Of a stretch of DNA of 64,000 nt, positions 60,894-64,000 are shown piece after piece. The stretch spans positions 124,001 to 188,000 of the forward strand of contig JAQFVV010012976.1 of NCBI GenBank assembly GCA_028023455.1. The letters run 5' to 3'. Below the pieces are notes generated by a model. It saw nothing but the letters and a program-made list of their open reading frames with translations, did no database searches and had not been told where the DNA came from. Each line of letters starts with the position of its first letter. Position 1 is the first letter of the stretch. Origin of the DNA: Epiperipatus broadwayi (lineage: Eukaryota; Onychophora; Udeonychophora; Euonychophora; Peripatidae). A program made the position numbers and the translations under genes.

Positions 60894-63213
60894 AAATATG
60901 TAATCTGACGGATTCACCGGCTTGACCTAGTATATAACGACCATGGACTCGGAATAATGGAAAATGTTTAACAAAGTTTAAGGAAATAAATGTAAAAATG
61001 AGTATCAAGATAGTTTGAATAATTAAAAATGATTAAAGTTAGTCTTAGTAAAATAAAATAACAATCTTAGAGTTTAAAATGTCAAAGCAGCTATAAAACA
61101 ATTTATGTCAAAACACTCGATTATGTCTTATCGATTATATTGATATCCCAGCTCATAAGTCTAGAACATAGCAGAGCATGATGCAAACAAAATAAATGTG
61201 TAAATCAAAATAGACCAGCAAAATGAAAATGTTTTTTTTTAAAAAAAAAAAAAAAGGAGAGTAAAAATAATAAAACAATTTATGTCAAAACCCTCGATTA
61301 TGTCTTATCGATTATATTGATATCCCAGCTCATAAGTCTAGAACATAGCGGAGTGTGACGCAAACAAAATAAATGTGTAAATCAAAATAGACCAGGAAAA
61401 TGAAAATGTTTTTTTTTTTAAAAAAAAGAGAGAGATTAAAAATAACGCTTTAAAAATAAAAATGAAATAAATAATTGTATAATGAAAGTATTAATGAAAA
61501 TAAAACATTATCAAATAAAATTAAAAACAAGTGTATTAAATTAGGATTGAGGTGTGTGCGAGTATTTGGGCAATGATATAAATTTCAGGCATGACTTTTG
61601 TTGGATTAAGCCTTTTCTTGCGGTGACTGTGTTCTACAGATGGGTAGTGTGAAGAATAAATAATACTGATGATGATGCACCAGTAGAAAAGTCCTGGCAT
61701 ATAAAAATTAATAAATCTGGAGGAAAAATTCCCAGTAACCAAATAAAATAAATATTTTAGTAAGTCAAATGTGCAGTAGAGATAGTCCTGCCATTCGCAA
61801 TCTTAAAGTCCCTTTTCATGATCCGTTGTGCACAACAGTTGCCCATGCTGTAGTCATGACTTCTGCAAGAAATTAAAAGTTGGTTTAAATCAGCACAAAG
61901 TCGATCTGTGTGTTGAATTGCCTTATATTTTGCTGCCTGCTTCTCTTAATATTACATTTATTACCTAATGATGAAAAAAACTAAAAATGCACTCTAGAAA
62001 AATAAGAATTTGAAGTGGTCAATACTTAGGAAAAGTGATCAACACACATATTAATTAAGAAAAATGTTCATAAATAAATAAGTATGTCAAATAGTTAAAA
62101 TAAAATTGATAAAGTCAAGTTAAATAAATAAGCGTAAATATATCTGTAGTAAATAATAATAAAAAGTGACTCATGATAAACTAATAGATTTTTTGTTTTT
62201 GGAATACACGCACGGTAATAAAAGAAAGTAAATAAATGATTTAAAGTCAAGTAAAATATATATATATCAGTGTAATGATGAATCGTAGTAAAGTAAGTTG
62301 TTTTTGAATATACGCAAGTTAATAAAAGTTGAGTAAATAATGAATCGTAATAAAGTAAAATAGTTTTTCTGAATACACGCACATAGATAAAAAAGTTGAG
62401 TAAGGGTTGAAAATAATATTCGAGATTAGATTAATATAAATAAATATGAAAACTGATGTCCGTGGTAGTTTAGAATAATATTGTGAAATTAGATTAATAC
62501 AAATGTTAGAATAATGTTCATATGAATTTAAAAATAATGTAAGATTAGTAATAAAAATATAAAGTCAATCTAAGGTGTATTAAGAGTGTGTAAGTATACA
62601 TGTGTATATACGTGCACATACACTGGTAATATTCGGTAAATACGATACCTCATGATGCGTATCTTAAATGTATTTATCCAGATATCCTTTTAGGTTATTT
62701 TCTTGGCACTGCTGCACCTCATGATGTGTGCAAAAAGGGATTTATTTATTATAGATTCCCTGTAAGCAAGTCCAGTAATAACTCAATATCTAGAATATTA
62801 GTAGGTGTAGAATTATGCTGCACGTATACACATATGTAGGACTTTATCTAGAGCAAAAGGGAATGAGGGTAGTATGGAAATAAATTTAGTTAAAGATATG
62901 TTTAAAGCTGCCGAATGAATAATTGTAGTACCCATAATGGACTTGTCAGGGATCATTCCTCTTTCCAAAAGATCCCTGTGCCACAAAATTAGTTTGTCTG
63001 GGTGGTCATTATCCATGATTTAGATCATTGTGAGCAATGTATTCAGCATAGATAGAAGGAAAGGATAATCAAAACAGCTTGCCCTTTGTACGTTAAGTAA
63101 AAGATATTAAAAAGCTAAATTAGAAAAATAATAAATTAATAAATCTTTAGAGTCAAGAATTAAAATTGCAAGAGATAAAATGGTCAAAAATGATGCAATT
63201 TACTCTAAAATGG
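60894..63213. other. non-coding internal region of the LTR element
   Basis: No pol domains in any frame. It holds a 177-bp tandem duplication (61094-61443) and, at 62080-62400, three diverged units around tgaatayacgca with gtaataaaag. Near 62640-62740 the phrase cctcatgatg occurs twice. A 68-codon minus-strand frame at 62813-63016 is unrecognised. Confidence 0.6.
61094..61443. repeat. 177-bp tandem duplication inside the LTR element
   Basis: Two head-to-tail copies start taaaacaatttatgtcaaaa (61094 and 61271), share gattatgtcttatcgattat and agtctagaacatagc, and end in a T-run followed by an A-run. They differ at a few sites, such as acactcg/accctcg and agagcatgatg/ggagtgtgacg. Confidence 0.88.
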
Positions 63214-63225
63214 AGGGAGGTGTAA
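63211..63225 (+). other. polypurine tract of the LTR element
   Basis: tggagggagg followed by tgtaa lies immediately before the 3' LTR, the expected site of plus-strand DNA priming. Confidence 0.65.
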
Positions 63226-64000
63226 TGTGCCAAGGCCAAATTGGCACATGTATATAAAATAATTTTGTCTAAAAAAAAAAAAATTATTTATTATTAAAAT
63301 CTTTCATAAAAGAGTTTGAAAAAAAAATAGAAATTAATTGATTAAAAGATGAGAGGGGGAGTTTTGTTTAGAAAAGATAAAACTAAGAGTTCATAAAAGT
63401 TAAAGAGTGTTATTATTATAAATTAAAAGCTTCAAAATATAAATCTCTTTTCATTCGAATTGAATAAAAAAAAATAGTATTAAAACTAGTTTTGATGTGT
63501 AGAATAAAATTATATATGTGCGTGCGAATGTAAAATAAATGTATCAGTATTAAATATTATAAATAAATGAAAAATATATTTAAAAAAACACAGTGGTGCG
63601 CTACTAATTAAAGATATGAAAACAACATGTTTTGAAATAGCTACTACTAATTAAACAATCAATCAAAAAACATATTGTCATAGGATTAATTACCAATGAA
63701 ATTCAACAACAGATATTTGCCAGAGGATATTACACAGACAACATGTCACAGGTATAAATAGACTTTTTTTGTTATCAGACAATGAATTGAGAGAGTTTTA
63801 TTCAGTCTAGTTTCCAGTGACAGTCATGTTCCAGTTCAGACAACAGTGCAATTTCTATTATGTATACAGAAACAAAAATGCATTGTTGAGCAGCTTTTGG
63901 AAATATACGCTCGTGCTTCAGCCTTTTAGTCCAACAAGATCATCAAAACCTGCCTGTGAAATAATGTCTGCATAACAACTCAGAAATCCTCCGTCAAACG
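63226..64000 (+). repeat. 3' LTR, first 775 bp
   Basis: Aligns base for base with 57365 onward apart from about a dozen differences and small indels, and continues to the window edge. Most substitutions are CG in the 5' LTR against TG or CA here (for example gcggtg/gtggtg, cacgtt/catgtt, cacgtcgca/catgtcaca, atcgga/atcaga). Confidence 0.93.

Larger units (their letters stand above)
57365..64000 (+). mobile_element. gag-only LTR retrotransposon (3' LTR truncated by window end)
   Basis: Two direct LTRs (57365-59094 and 63226 onward) flank 4.1 kb of internal DNA. The internal part has a gag-like region near its start, then about 2.3 kb without any protease, RT, RNase H or integrase signature on either strand, then a purine tract directly before the 3' LTR. 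This is the layout of non-autonomous elements that keep gag and borrow pol from a relative. LTR identity is high but not complete, so it is younger than the other retroelements here. It probably sits in the upstream intron or flank of the Ig gene. Confidence 0.85.

Noticed and set aside
62813-63016. 68-codon minus-strand frame inside the LTR element
   Set aside because: No recognisable domain, opposite to the element's transcription, and no support beyond openness.

Overview
This window is AT-rich, intron-rich animal DNA. It has long introns with one domain per exon, abundant decayed mobile elements, (GATA)n/(TA)n microsatellites and visible CpG depletion. A decayed 5S rRNA copy has protostome-like internal sequence, so an invertebrate (for example an arachnid, mollusc or worm) is my best guess. 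The species is not identifiable from the sequence. There are no bacterial operons, no CRISPR array and no complete autonomous transposon.

The only host gene I can support lies on the minus strand and spans most of the window. Five exons (56285-56587, 52545-52931, 32298-32615, 11808-12266, 6462-6719) each encode one immunoglobulin-like domain. All five have AG/GT boundaries and are phase 1 at both ends, so they splice in frame. The introns are about 3.4, 19.9, 20.0 and 5.1 kb. First and last exons, signal peptide and membrane anchor are not visible, so the gene probably runs off both ends.

The introns hold layers of repeats. These are: a Penelope-like element (8.1-9.7 kb, minus); Ty3/gypsy gag and gag-pol relics (20.2-20.96 kb and two head-to-tail copies at 25.5-31.4 kb, minus); two non-LTR retrotransposon relics (20.96-22.08 kb and 36.7-39.96 kb, plus); a hAT MITE with 8-bp target duplications (5.05 kb); several palindromic MITEs; a small tRNA-like SINE family; and a long-inverted-repeat element at 34.6-35.5 kb. 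Wherever the reverse-transcriptase active site can be read it is mutated (FVED, YFDN, YATD in place of xxDD). At the right end is a much younger gag-only LTR element (57365 to beyond 64000) with 1.73-kb LTRs.

The most interesting layer is a set of short foldback elements carrying type I hammerhead self-cleaving ribozymes. At least three sequence subfamilies are present. All share the CUGANGA...GAA core and a loop-less self-complementary helix III (ACCGGT, ACTAGT or ACCATGGT), and helices I and II show compensatory changes between copies. Five copies of one subfamily are each flanked by a 12-bp direct repeat, which marks them as independent insertions. They resemble animal 'retrozymes' and the ribozymes of Penelope-like elements, and a Penelope relic sits beside one of them. 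Their inverted, nested layout and constant 12-bp duplication deserve follow-up.
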